Source: a virus
Virus record (IMG/VR): IMGVR_UViG_3300042691_011260
Span: 1-22,118 of that record
Direction: 5' to 3' (one strand)
Length of the DNA stretch: 22,118 bases
Shown here: positions 15,128 through 21,010 of the stretch, piece after piece
Layout of the letters: each line of letters opens with the position of its first letter
Numbering within the stretch: position 1 is the stretch's first letter
Notes under the pieces: model-generated
What the model was told of the DNA's origin: nothing
The model's database searches: none
The model's input: only the letters and a program-made list of their open reading frames with translations
Translations under genes and position numbers: made by a program

Positions 15128-15726
15128 ACGATGTCAGAGATGAACCGCCGGCGGACAAGATCCGACTCCGCCCAAGGCAGCTTCCGCTTCCCCCGGGCCT
15201 CTGCGGCGTCCTTCTGCATCGCAAGCTGCCCGATCTGGGCGTTGAAGTCGCTCAGGTATTCCAGCCCCTGCTGACGGCTCCCCGTCAAAGGCTGGCAAAT
15301 CTTGGATGCCAACCGGGTTGCCAGAGCCTCCACGAAAATGGGATCGAACTGGGAGGAGTCCAGAACCTGCGACGTGTAACGGATCTGCGCGGAGTCCGAA
15401 TCAGTCAGAAGCACCTTCCCCTCAATCTCAAAAAGGCCGCGCTGTTCGTGAGACTCCCACGCGTTCAACTGCCGAACCATGAGGCAGTCAATGGGCAGTT
15501 GGTACTGGTATCCCCACCCGAACTCCGGGGCGGTGGCCAGAGCCGCCAGTGTGGCCCGCTTGGATGCGAAATTCCAATCGTGCGCCCGGAGCACTTCGTC
15601 CCGGGTTTGCTCAAAGAAAAGCTTAAGGTATCGTGCCGGCTGGGATGCGTCTTCGAATGACGCCACCCGAATGGAACCGATTTTTGCAAGGGCCAGATTT
15701 CCAATGGTGATTGAGTCGGTTGCCAT
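15124..15726 (-). CDS. Tail tubular protein A (gatekeeper), gp11-like
   Basis: From ATG 15726 the product is 200 residues (T7 gp11 has 196). It starts MATDSITIGNLALAKIGS, then ASFEDASQPARYLKLFFEQ and RDEVLRAHDWNFASKRA, the classic gp11 pattern. The protein forms the ring joining portal to nozzle. A TTG at 15753 would extend it by nine residues, but that codon lies in the T-tail of the terminator upstream, so I use the ATG. No Shine-Dalgarno sequence is present (CTTCAACCCATG). It is the first gene after the terminator, so its expression probably relies on read-through, as for gene 11 downstream of T-phi in T7. Confidence 0.93.
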   Translation of the reverse strand: MATDSITIGNLALAKIGSIRVASFEDASQPARYLKLFFEQTRDEVLRAHDWNFASKRATLAALATAPEFGWGYQYQLPIDCLMVRQLNAWESHEQRGLFEIEGKVLLTDSDSAQIRYTSQVLDSSQFDPIFVEALATRLASKICQPLTGSRQQGLEYLSDFNAQIGQLAMQKDAAEARGKRKLPWAESDLVRRRFISDIV

Positions 15727-15751
15727 GGGTTGAAGCGTTTGAAAACTCTGC

Positions 15752-15797
15752 AAAAAGAAGGGCGGCCCGCCCGGTTTTCAGTCAGACGGGCCGCCCT
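15752..15797 (-). terminator. Intrinsic terminator after the capsid genes (T-phi-like position)
   Basis: A perfect 11-bp stem (15759-15769 with 15787-15797; arm GGGCGGCCCG) closes a 17-nt loop. On the minus strand it is followed by TTCTTTTT. It lies 17 nt past the stop of the small head protein gene, the place of T-phi in T7. On the plus strand no T-run follows. Confidence 0.88.
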
Positions 15798-15813
15798 GAA
15801 TCAGTCGCGCCGA

Positions 15814-16272
15814 TTAGGGCATGATGTACGCAATCCAGAAGGTGATCTTCTGGCCGGCGGTCATCGTGCCGGACGTCAACGCCAGCGTGGCGAGGATGGT
15901 TTCGTTCCCGGCTTCGATTTCGTATGGCGTCAATGCGATGGCGTTGGTGGGCGTGACCGCCGCGGTCCCGGCCGAGGTCACTGCCACCGACGTGGAGGAA
16001 TACCGGTTTGCGGATCCAGCATCCCCGAGGGATGCCAGCGCCGTGCCAGTTCCTCCCATCGCTCCGTAAGCATAACGGCAATCGTGCGGGACCACCACGG
16101 CGCCAACAGGCAGCTTGCAGATTGCAAACGTGTCTGCGGCCACTTCGGTGCCGGTGGCGGTGTAGGTCGCCCGGAGGACTTTGATGTCCCCAAATGCAAC
16201 CGAGTTCTTGAGCCGTGCGCGAAGCTCGGCAGTGTTCTGAGTGTTGAACGTGTCTGCGTTAAACTGAGGCAT
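15814..16272 (-). CDS. Small beta-rich head protein (decoration-like)
   Basis: This 152-residue protein begins MPQFNADTFNTQNTAELRAR and then carries a Val/Thr/Ala-rich beta body: LRATYTATGTEVAADTFAI near 34-52, KLPVGAVVVPHDCRYAYG near 53-70 and ITFWIAYIMP at the C-terminus. Proteins of this size and look directly downstream of the major capsid protein in podoviruses are usually head decoration or minor head proteins; that is the likely role here. It lies 39 nt after the capsid gene and before the terminator, so it would be transcribed at the high level of the capsid gene, fitting a high-copy virion component. No Shine-Dalgarno sequence is present (CACATATCATG). It lacks any enzyme motif. The gene is sure, the role is inferred. 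Confidence 0.78.
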   Translation of the reverse strand: MPQFNADTFNTQNTAELRARLKNSVAFGDIKVLRATYTATGTEVAADTFAICKLPVGAVVVPHDCRYAYGAMGGTGTALASLGDAGSANRYSSTSVAVTSAGTAAVTPTNAIALTPYEIEAGNETILATLALTSGTMTAGQKITFWIAYIMP

Positions 16273-16311
16273 GATATGTGTTTTCTAATGGTTGAGGTTG
16301 ACCGGATCCGC

Positions 16312-17184
16312 TTAGGACTCAAGGCAGGAGATTTCGACAACCTTCTTTTCCTCAAGCCGAACAGATCCGAGGCGGGCCACGCTACGAACCTGCAACGCAT
16401 GGTTGCGGTCCGGGCGGATGTCCATCATGACCTTGTGCCCTGCGTCGCTCAGAACCACGCCGCTCTTCGCGTAGGCAAAAATCCGGCGGGTTGTGGACGC
16501 TTTCGGCAACCGCTGCGAACGCACCCAGGTGAAGCCCATGAACTTGGTAATGGTGCCATCGACCAAGGCGCGGACGTTGTTGAAATCCGAAGATTTCACT
16601 TCGTTCACGTTGTTCAGCAGGTCATCAAGCTGTGCCTGGGTGTAGACCATGATCAGTTCTTCTTCCTCGTCCACGTCGTTTTTGCCGAACAGTGACTTGG
16701 CAGCGATGATCTTGCCGAGGGTCAAACCGGTGCCGCCGATGGCAACCTTCTGGGATGCCGGGAGTGCGGTCAACGTGGTGCCATCGGCGCCGCTGATTGC
16801 GGAACCACCCAAGGCATCAATGATGACCTGATCGCAAGTCCGCTTGTAGGCGGCCGCGTGAGCCTGAACGGTCTGGCTGGAGGGCAACACGATGGTGCCC
16901 AAAAGCCGCTCGTCGAACTCGTCGAAAATGTTGACGCTGTCGTAACCCTTTTCCCGGATCCACCGCTTTGCCAGCGGCAAATCCTGCTCGGTCGTCTGAC
17001 CTGCGCGGGACGTGATTTCGCGCATGGCGATTTCGTTAATCTGGTTGTAGGTCTTTTCCTTCCCGTTGACGGTGTCAAGGGTGACGTACTCTTTCAACCG
17101 GCTCTGCTTCTGTTGCACAAGGTGCATCCAGTTTGTAGAGAACTCGGTCACATAATGTTCGGGAATTTGTTGAATAGCTGACAT
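16312..17184 (-). CDS. Major capsid protein
   Basis: This 290-residue protein has the sequence pattern of podoviral HK97-fold coat proteins: MSAIQQIPEHYVTEFSTNW at the N-terminus, QQKQSRLKEYVTLDTVNGK near 24-42 (before the E-loop), LAKRWIREKGYDSVNIFDEFD near 70-90, and HAAAYKRTCDQVIIDALGG near 108-127 (spine helix). The C-terminal half has GKIIAAKSLFGKNDVDEEE and AKSGVVLSDAGHKVMMDIRP, typical of such proteins. It follows the scaffold gene across a 234-nt gap with a hairpin and a candidate promoter, consistent with separate high expression. The leader just before ATG (AAAACTACCATG) has no Shine-Dalgarno sequence, surprising for what should be the most abundant phage protein. T7 gp10A is 345 residues, so this is on the small side but within range. 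Confidence 0.92.
   Translation of the reverse strand: MSAIQQIPEHYVTEFSTNWMHLVQQKQSRLKEYVTLDTVNGKEKTYNQINEIAMREITSRAGQTTEQDLPLAKRWIREKGYDSVNIFDEFDERLLGTIVLPSSQTVQAHAAAYKRTCDQVIIDALGGSAISGADGTTLTALPASQKVAIGGTGLTLGKIIAAKSLFGKNDVDEEEELIMVYTQAQLDDLLNNVNEVKSSDFNNVRALVDGTITKFMGFTWVRSQRLPKASTTRRIFAYAKSGVVLSDAGHKVMMDIRPDRNHALQVRSVARLGSVRLEEKKVVEISCLES
16399..16411 (+). repeat. 13-mer ATGGTTGCGGTCC, copy 2 (in capsid gene)
   Basis: This is an exact copy of the 13-mer at 818-830 (in the fibre gene) and 17204-17216 (capsid leader). Here the minus strand codes D-R-N-H of the capsid protein, a different reading frame from the fibre copy. Confidence 0.5.
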
Positions 17185-17203
17185 GGTAGTTTTGTGGGTT
17201 GCA

Positions 17204-17216
17204 ATGGTTGCGGTCC
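17204..17216 (+). repeat. 13-mer ATGGTTGCGGTCC, copy 3 (capsid leader)
   Basis: An exact copy of the 13-mer at 818-830 and 16399-16411. On the minus strand it reads GGACCGCAACCAT and lies 20-32 nt upstream of the capsid start codon. It could be a regulatory or RNA-binding site, but no function is established. Confidence 0.5.
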
Positions 17217-17308
17217 CCAGCGTGTCAGCGAGTGTCCCGAAGAATCAGGGTCGAACGTCGCGGGTATTGAAAGCGGAAGGCTCACAAGAGGTCTCTTCCT
17301 TGAAACGA

Positions 17309-17338
17309 CTTGTAGAACCGGAGTGACTGAAAAGTCAA
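17309..17338 (-). promoter_or_regulatory. Candidate promoter for the capsid gene
   Basis: On the minus strand TTGACT (17333-17338) resembles a -35 box (5 of 6) and TACAAG (17309-17314) a -10 box (4 of 6), with an 18-nt spacer. It lies downstream of a hairpin and about 120 nt before the capsid start, where T7 has its strong phi-10 promoter. If the phage encodes its own RNA polymerase the true promoter could look different. Confidence 0.45.
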
Positions 17339-17355
17339 GCCCCGTAAAAGAGGAA

Positions 17356-17390
17356 GGCGCTGAGTGTGAAATGCCAGCACACCCAGCGCC
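17356..17390 (-). terminator. Hairpin between scaffold and capsid genes (terminator or processing site)
   Basis: Arms 17356-17368 and 17378-17390 pair over 13 positions with one A/C mismatch (GGCGCTGAGTGTG against CACACCCAGCGCC), with a 9-nt loop. On the minus strand it is followed by TTCCTCTTTT, a modest T-tract. It lies about 30 nt after the scaffold stop. It may terminate or attenuate transcripts from upstream, or protect the 3' end of the scaffold message. The rest of the 17185-17418 gap holds the candidate promoter and the 13-mer repeat; I see no gene in it. Confidence 0.65.
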
Positions 17391-17418
17391 CCCCTATGAA
17401 TGCGATGTCCTCTCGAAA

Positions 17419-18264
17419 TCAGCCGTTCCGCAACATGTCACGGACCAGCTGAACGATTTCAGAATCGCCGTTCTGATACCGTTCGTAAAGCGGATTCTGC
17501 TTGTTCGTCATTACGTCCTGCGCCCGCAGCTTGCCGGGCATGTTGGTTGCCCCGTCGGCGGGCGATACCAACTTATCCTCGCTGGTGATCTGCGAGACCT
17601 TGAACAGCGCCTGAACCACGGCTGGATCCCGAAGCCCGGGGGACTCAGGGTCTAGCCCGATGCTCTTGGCAACGCGGGACGCGGTGTGCAAGTTCTTCTC
17701 AAAATTCTGGCCCCAGGCGGTCTGCAACTGCTGCTTCCCGTTCAGAAGCTCGGTTTCCATCTGCCGAAATGCTTCTTGAGACCGGGCCTCTTCCATGGCG
17801 ATCTGGTGCGCCGCCAGTTCCTTCATGGCGGCCGCTGGGATGTGGTGTTTGTGGGCGATGGCCGCAAACTGCTTTGCAGAATTATCGTCCCACGCAACGC
17901 CCTCCGGCAGTTTTTCCGGCTTGAATCCATACTCCTCCGGTTTCTCTGGGACGCCCAGGGCTTTGCGGAATGCCGCAATCTCCTCGGGGGTGCTCTTCTC
18001 TCCTGGCACGTTCACTGCCGAAGACTTCTTTCCGAGAAGCTGTTGGAGTTCACCGTGGCTTTTGGCGAGTGAGCTGAAGTCTTTGTACTTGGCCAACGTC
18101 GGCTTGTACGGATCCAGTTCCCCCGGGAGTTTATCAAGCCAGCCCTCGGCGAAACCGCCATCGGCCCCGATGAACCCGCCCTGCGTTTGCTGTGCCTGCG
18201 CGGCCTGCCCGCCCGCTGCCTGTCCTGCGTCTGGTGTGGTCTGTTGCAACAGAGTGTCACTCAT
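17419..18264 (-). CDS. Capsid scaffold (assembly) protein
   Basis: This 281-residue protein (T7 gp9 has 307) should line the inside of the procapsid and direct coat assembly. The first 40 residues are Gln/Ala/Gly-rich and disordered-looking. Then come WLDKLPGELDPYKPTLAKYK and DFSSLAKSHGELQQLLGKK (about 42-80), VNVPGEKSTPEEIAAFRKAL and GVPEKPEEYGFKPEKLPEG (about 83-122), a pattern I recognise from podoviral scaffolds. A charged helical middle (AHQIAMEEARSQEAFRQME) and a C-terminal coat-binding segment (NPLYERYQNGDSEIVQLVRD) follow. It sits between a Bbp19-like gene and the capsid gene. A reasonable ribosome binding site is present (AAGGAAAATCAAAATG), unlike most other starts here. Confidence 0.9.
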   Translation of the reverse strand: MSDTLLQQTTPDAGQAAGGQAAQAQQTQGGFIGADGGFAEGWLDKLPGELDPYKPTLAKYKDFSSLAKSHGELQQLLGKKSSAVNVPGEKSTPEEIAAFRKALGVPEKPEEYGFKPEKLPEGVAWDDNSAKQFAAIAHKHHIPAAAMKELAAHQIAMEEARSQEAFRQMETELLNGKQQLQTAWGQNFEKNLHTASRVAKSIGLDPESPGLRDPAVVQALFKVSQITSEDKLVSPADGATNMPGKLRAQDVMTNKQNPLYERYQNGDSEIVQLVRDMLRNG

Positions 18265-18277
18265 TTTGATTTTCCTT

Positions 18278-18574
18278 TCACTTCTTCACGCGTGGCCGTT
18301 TTGCCTTGGCGTCGTTCTCCCCGGCTGGGGGCGCCGCCAGTTTGGCCTGAACGTGAAGAATAACTTGCCTCTGCCCGTCCCGGATCGCTGCGTGGATCGG
18401 GTCAAACTCTGAGTGGCCGCCCCGTTCGAGGGCGAAGAAAGCTGGGAAGTCGAACCCGAACGAGGCTTTGAGGTCCGCGAGAACTGCGGCGCCATCCTCG
18501 GATCCGAACGTGCGATGGTAGGCGTTGATCAGTTTCTGGGCCGCCCGTGCCCGTGCGTCTGCGGTGTCTGTCAT
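18278..18574 (-). CDS. Bbp19-like small protein
   Basis: This 98-residue protein resembles the Bbp19 family of short phage proteins found next to portal genes: AAQKLINAYHRTFGSEDGAA (about 11-30), then VLADLKASFGFDFPAFFALE and a C-terminal helix (DGQRQVILHVQAKLA), ending in a basic tail (KAKRPRVKK). Its ATG overlaps the portal stop (ATGA), so it is translationally coupled to the portal gene, and it is followed 13 nt later by the scaffold gene. The role in virion assembly is unknown in the family. It has no membrane segment or signal peptide. The family call is from the 'Y-x-x-x-F-G-S-x-D-G-x-x-V-L-x-D-L' pattern. Confidence 0.75.
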   Translation of the reverse strand: MTDTADARARAAQKLINAYHRTFGSEDGAAVLADLKASFGFDFPAFFALERGGHSEFDPIHAAIRDGQRQVILHVQAKLAAPPAGENDAKAKRPRVKK

Positions 18575-20271
18575 AGCCCGAGGCCGCCCATGGCGCCCAT
18601 GATCGGAGAATCAGCCGGCACCTTGCCCACTGCCGCCGCAGCCTTCGCCATCTCAGCCGCCTGTTCCATCTGGGCTTGCTGCGCAGCCGCTGCCGCCCGG
18701 CGTGCCCGGGTTTCATCGACTGCCTTCTGTTCCAGCATCCAATCCGCGTTCAACCCCTCGTTCCTCGCGAGGTCGCGGGCGATCCTGTCCATGTCATAGT
18801 TGTCGAGAACCTCGGGCCTCATCTGGGCGACACTGCCGAGGAAATCCATATGGCGGGCAAACGAGTTGGTTTCCAGTGCCCGGATCGCCAGCGCGATGCG
18901 GCTGTTGAACGTCATCCGTGGAGGCGGCAGAAACACCTGACCGCTGGCCGGATCCTGAACCAGAAGAGACTGAGGCGGCTGCGGGAAATGCCCCCCCCGA
19001 ATCAGGATGCTGAACACCCGTTCAAGCAACGGGTTAAACAACTCCGTGGTCATGCGGGTGAACGTCGGGCTGAACTGCGTCAGTTTCTCCCCGCTCCTCT
19101 CACCGACTTCCCGAGCCGTCATTTGTTTATCCAACCGACTGAACATCTGGAACAGATCGACGTGGAACGCCTCCTCGATGGCTTTCCGCCGGACATCGCC
19201 CCGGATCTGTCCGACATCGTACCGGCCAGAGGTGCCCCATTCCCGGGGGATTGCGCTGGGGTTGGCTGGGTTGTAATAGGTGACGCCGGCTGCGCGGAGG
19301 TCAATCTCCCCATCCATCCCGGACGGAACCAACACCCGAGGGAATGCCGCGAGTTCGGCAAGGGCGTCCATCTGGCGCTCGAGAAAGTTCAGCTGCCGGG
19401 CTTCCGGTAGGGCAACCCACGATGGACTCCAACCGTAAGGGCTGCTGCCCCATTTGAGATACCTGGTTGCGAAGAATGGAAGCTCCCGATACCCGCCGAC
19501 CCGGCAGACGTGCCGCGTTTCTTTTTCGATGTAAACGCTGGCGAACGGCATGTTTTCGCCGTCAACCTTCTGCGGGTCGCGCTCTTCGCGTGGGTAGACG
19601 CAGTGAATGAACCAGTGCTTTTGCAGGTGGTTGTTTACGTCCGTGCTGGCGTAAAGCTTGCGAAGCTTCGGGCTGAGATTCTCTTCCCCAAACTTTTCCT
19701 CCGCCTGAATGGTGGTCAGTTCAAATTCCCGGCACACCGTATCCACGGTGCCTTCCTCGTCTTCAGCGATGCTGTAGAGCCCGACATTCCAAGTGTCAAA
19801 CAAGAGCGGCTGGCGTTTTCCTTCCTCAAGGAACATGCACGCCGTGCCAAACGCGCCCCGGTCCAGATAAAGCTCGTGGATTTCCGTATAGAAATTCGAC
19901 CGGCTCAGAGCCGCCTGCGCGATTTCCGTGCAACGCTTGAACCAGTTCTTGGCCTCGTCGTTATCGTCGAGTTCCGGGGGCGGCTCGAACGAGAACCACC
20001 GGCTTTCGTGCGGTGTCATCCACGCGAGTTGACCGTTTGCCAACACCATGTTTGCCCGGATGGCCGTGGTGTCAAAAAGGACGTCCTGTTTCTCAGTGCT
20101 AGGTTGGAGCGTCAGATTTGTAATCTGCGCCTTCCGGGGCATCACATAGTTTGCGATGTCCTGCCAAAGCGTGTCCCACGTCGCCCGCTGGGCGCGCATC
20201 GCCTCATGCCGCCGCATGACGCTGCGCGAAATCTCAGTTTTCGAGAGTGCCGGGCGTGGGTCCATCCTCAA
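18571..20271 (-). CDS. Portal (head-tail connector) protein, gp8-like
   Basis: At 566 residues this matches T7 gp8 (536), the dodecameric ring through which DNA enters and leaves the head. The N-terminus has RRHEAMRAQRATWDTLWQDI and ANYVMPRKAQITNL (about 19-55), the connector signature 'W-x-x-x-W-x-x-I-A-x-Y-x-x-P'. Residues 268-320 include RYLKWGSSPYGWSPSWVALP and EARQLNFLERQMDALAELAA, also typical. The C-terminal 60 residues are Ala/Gln-rich and helical (RAAAAAQQAQMEQAAEMAK), ending in a small Gly/Met-rich tail. The start overlaps the upstream gene stop and the end overlaps the Bbp19-like start, both as ATGA. Confidence 0.95.
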   Translation of the reverse strand: MRMDPRPALSKTEISRSVMRRHEAMRAQRATWDTLWQDIANYVMPRKAQITNLTLQPSTEKQDVLFDTTAIRANMVLANGQLAWMTPHESRWFSFEPPPELDDNDEAKNWFKRCTEIAQAALSRSNFYTEIHELYLDRGAFGTACMFLEEGKRQPLLFDTWNVGLYSIAEDEEGTVDTVCREFELTTIQAEEKFGEENLSPKLRKLYASTDVNNHLQKHWFIHCVYPREERDPQKVDGENMPFASVYIEKETRHVCRVGGYRELPFFATRYLKWGSSPYGWSPSWVALPEARQLNFLERQMDALAELAAFPRVLVPSGMDGEIDLRAAGVTYYNPANPSAIPREWGTSGRYDVGQIRGDVRRKAIEEAFHVDLFQMFSRLDKQMTAREVGERSGEKLTQFSPTFTRMTTELFNPLLERVFSILIRGGHFPQPPQSLLVQDPASGQVFLPPPRMTFNSRIALAIRALETNSFARHMDFLGSVAQMRPEVLDNYDMDRIARDLARNEGLNADWMLEQKAVDETRARRAAAAAQQAQMEQAAEMAKAAAAVGKVPADSPIMGAMGGLGL

Positions 20272-20675
20272 CCCAGAAGAGTGCGTTTCCCGCCATTTTC
20301 AGCCTGTGCCATCGGACGATAGCCTCCAGTCTCACCGGCAAGCAGCGTTTGTGCGACACCACGCCCCCGGGCGTTCCGCCGGCGTGCGTCCTCGGTGGCC
20401 TGCTGCACGCTGTCCATGTTCTGGGTAGGCGGGGGCGGGGGAGGAAGAGGTTTGGGCATCTGCACGGCCGGAAGCGGTTTCTGGATCTCGGCCACCTGCT
20501 TTTTAGTGTCGGAATCCGACGGAGGCCGCGGGGCGCCGCCGCCCTTGTGCCAAGTCCCGAACGACTGCCGAGACCGGCGCCGATTCAGCCTTGGGCTCAG
20601 TCCGGCAGGTGCAAATTCAGGGGAGCGGTATGCCGCCCACAGAACGATGGCCGAGAAAGCGAGAATTGAGAGCAT
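20268..20675 (-). CDS. Small membrane-anchored or head-associated protein of unknown function
   Basis: From ATG 20675 the product is 135 residues. Residues 1-16 are hydrophobic (MLSILAFSAIVLWAAY), consistent with one membrane segment, followed by a basic stretch, a proline-rich region (MPKPLPPPPPPTQN, about 80-93) and a C-terminal part with RRRNARGRGVAQTLLAGETG and GGKRTLLG. The C-terminal 'G-R-x-x-x-T-x-L-x-x-x-x-G ... G-K-x-T-L-L-G' look recalls small proteins seen beside portal genes in podoviruses. The open frame reaches 20837, but the upstream part overlaps the preceding gene by a further 160 nt and lacks this hydrophobic start, so I take the internal ATG, which has a CCGTAAAAAGG just before it. 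The stop overlaps the portal start (ATGA). A holin or spanin role is possible but not supported by a clear motif. Confidence 0.65.
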   Translation of the reverse strand: MLSILAFSAIVLWAAYRSPEFAPAGLSPRLNRRRSRQSFGTWHKGGGAPRPPSDSDTKKQVAEIQKPLPAVQMPKPLPPPPPPTQNMDSVQQATEDARRRNARGRGVAQTLLAGETGGYRPMAQAENGGKRTLLG

Positions 20676-21010
20676 AGCCTTTTTACGGTTTTGGCGTGAA
20701 AACGCCGCAGGACGTTCTTGCGCTCCCATAGGTAGAATGTCAACGGGAAAGGCTCTTGGAGTAAAACGTCCGCGATGCGTCCGGCTGCGAGGTAAACCAG
20801 CCAGGCGTCGCACTGGGTCGGCTCGAAAGCATGCCACGGATCCACGATCTGCGCCGGATCAGCCCCGCTGTCGACCGGGCGCCCCATGACAAACGCCGTC
20901 GGAGTGCTAATAACGTACCCGTTTTGAAGGTGCGCCTCCAGATCCTCGCGAAACGAGCGGGCGCACGGCTCCGCCTCGTATACCGCCGCCGCCATCCAAA
21001 CCGGAGTCAT
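20597..21010 (-). CDS. Conserved phage protein of unknown function, between terminase and portal
   Basis: This 137-residue protein starts at an ATG that overlaps the terminase stop (ATGA), a strong sign of a real coupled gene. It contains MAAAVYEAEPCARSFREDLE (about 6-25), then FEPTQCDAWLVYLAAGRIA and PFPLTFYLWERKN (about 90-100). The combination of an N-terminal helix and a 'D-A-W-L-V-Y-L-A-A-G-R ... P-x-x-x-Y-x-W-E-R' block recalls short proteins found next to the terminase gene in other podoviruses; no function is known to me. It overlaps the next gene by 79 nt, unusually long for this tightly packed region; the last 25 residues (after about 112) look less protein-like (RLCSQFSLSRPSFCGRH). 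Confident as a gene, unknown as to role. Confidence 0.72.
   Translation of the reverse strand: MTPVWMAAAVYEAEPCARSFREDLEAHLQNGYVISTPTAFVMGRPVDSGADPAQIVDPWHAFEPTQCDAWLVYLAAGRIADVLLQEPFPLTFYLWERKNVLRRFHAKTVKRLCSQFSLSRPSFCGRHTAPLNLHLPD
20680..20688 (-). repeat. CCGTAAAAA motif upstream of start 20675
   Basis: On the minus strand CCGTAAAAA ends 4 nt before the ATG at 20675 (CCGTAAAAAGGCTATG). It is the third copy, after those before the starts at 10111 and 2220. The adjacent AGG could act as a weak ribosome binding site. Confidence 0.35.

Noticed and set aside
15727-15753. TTG start extending tail tube A
   Set aside because: The codon lies in the T-tail of the terminator, and the known family begins at the M-A-x-D-S-x-T-I-x-N-L-A-L pattern from ATG 15726.
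15730-16695. Plus-strand open frame of 321 codons across the head genes
   Set aside because: It is antisense to the small head and capsid genes, whose products have clear phage protein patterns. Its translation is Arg/His/Gly-rich without recognisable domains, a by-product of high GC.
18676-20322. Two long plus-strand frames (18676-19410 and 19510-20322) opposite the portal gene
   Set aside because: The portal protein on the minus strand is unmistakable; the antisense products have no recognisable features and begin and end without gene-like context.
20676-20837. Longer start (20837) for the 135-residue protein
   Set aside because: The extra 54 residues are low-complexity and Arg-rich and lie wholly within the preceding gene; the internal ATG gives a hydrophobic N-terminus.
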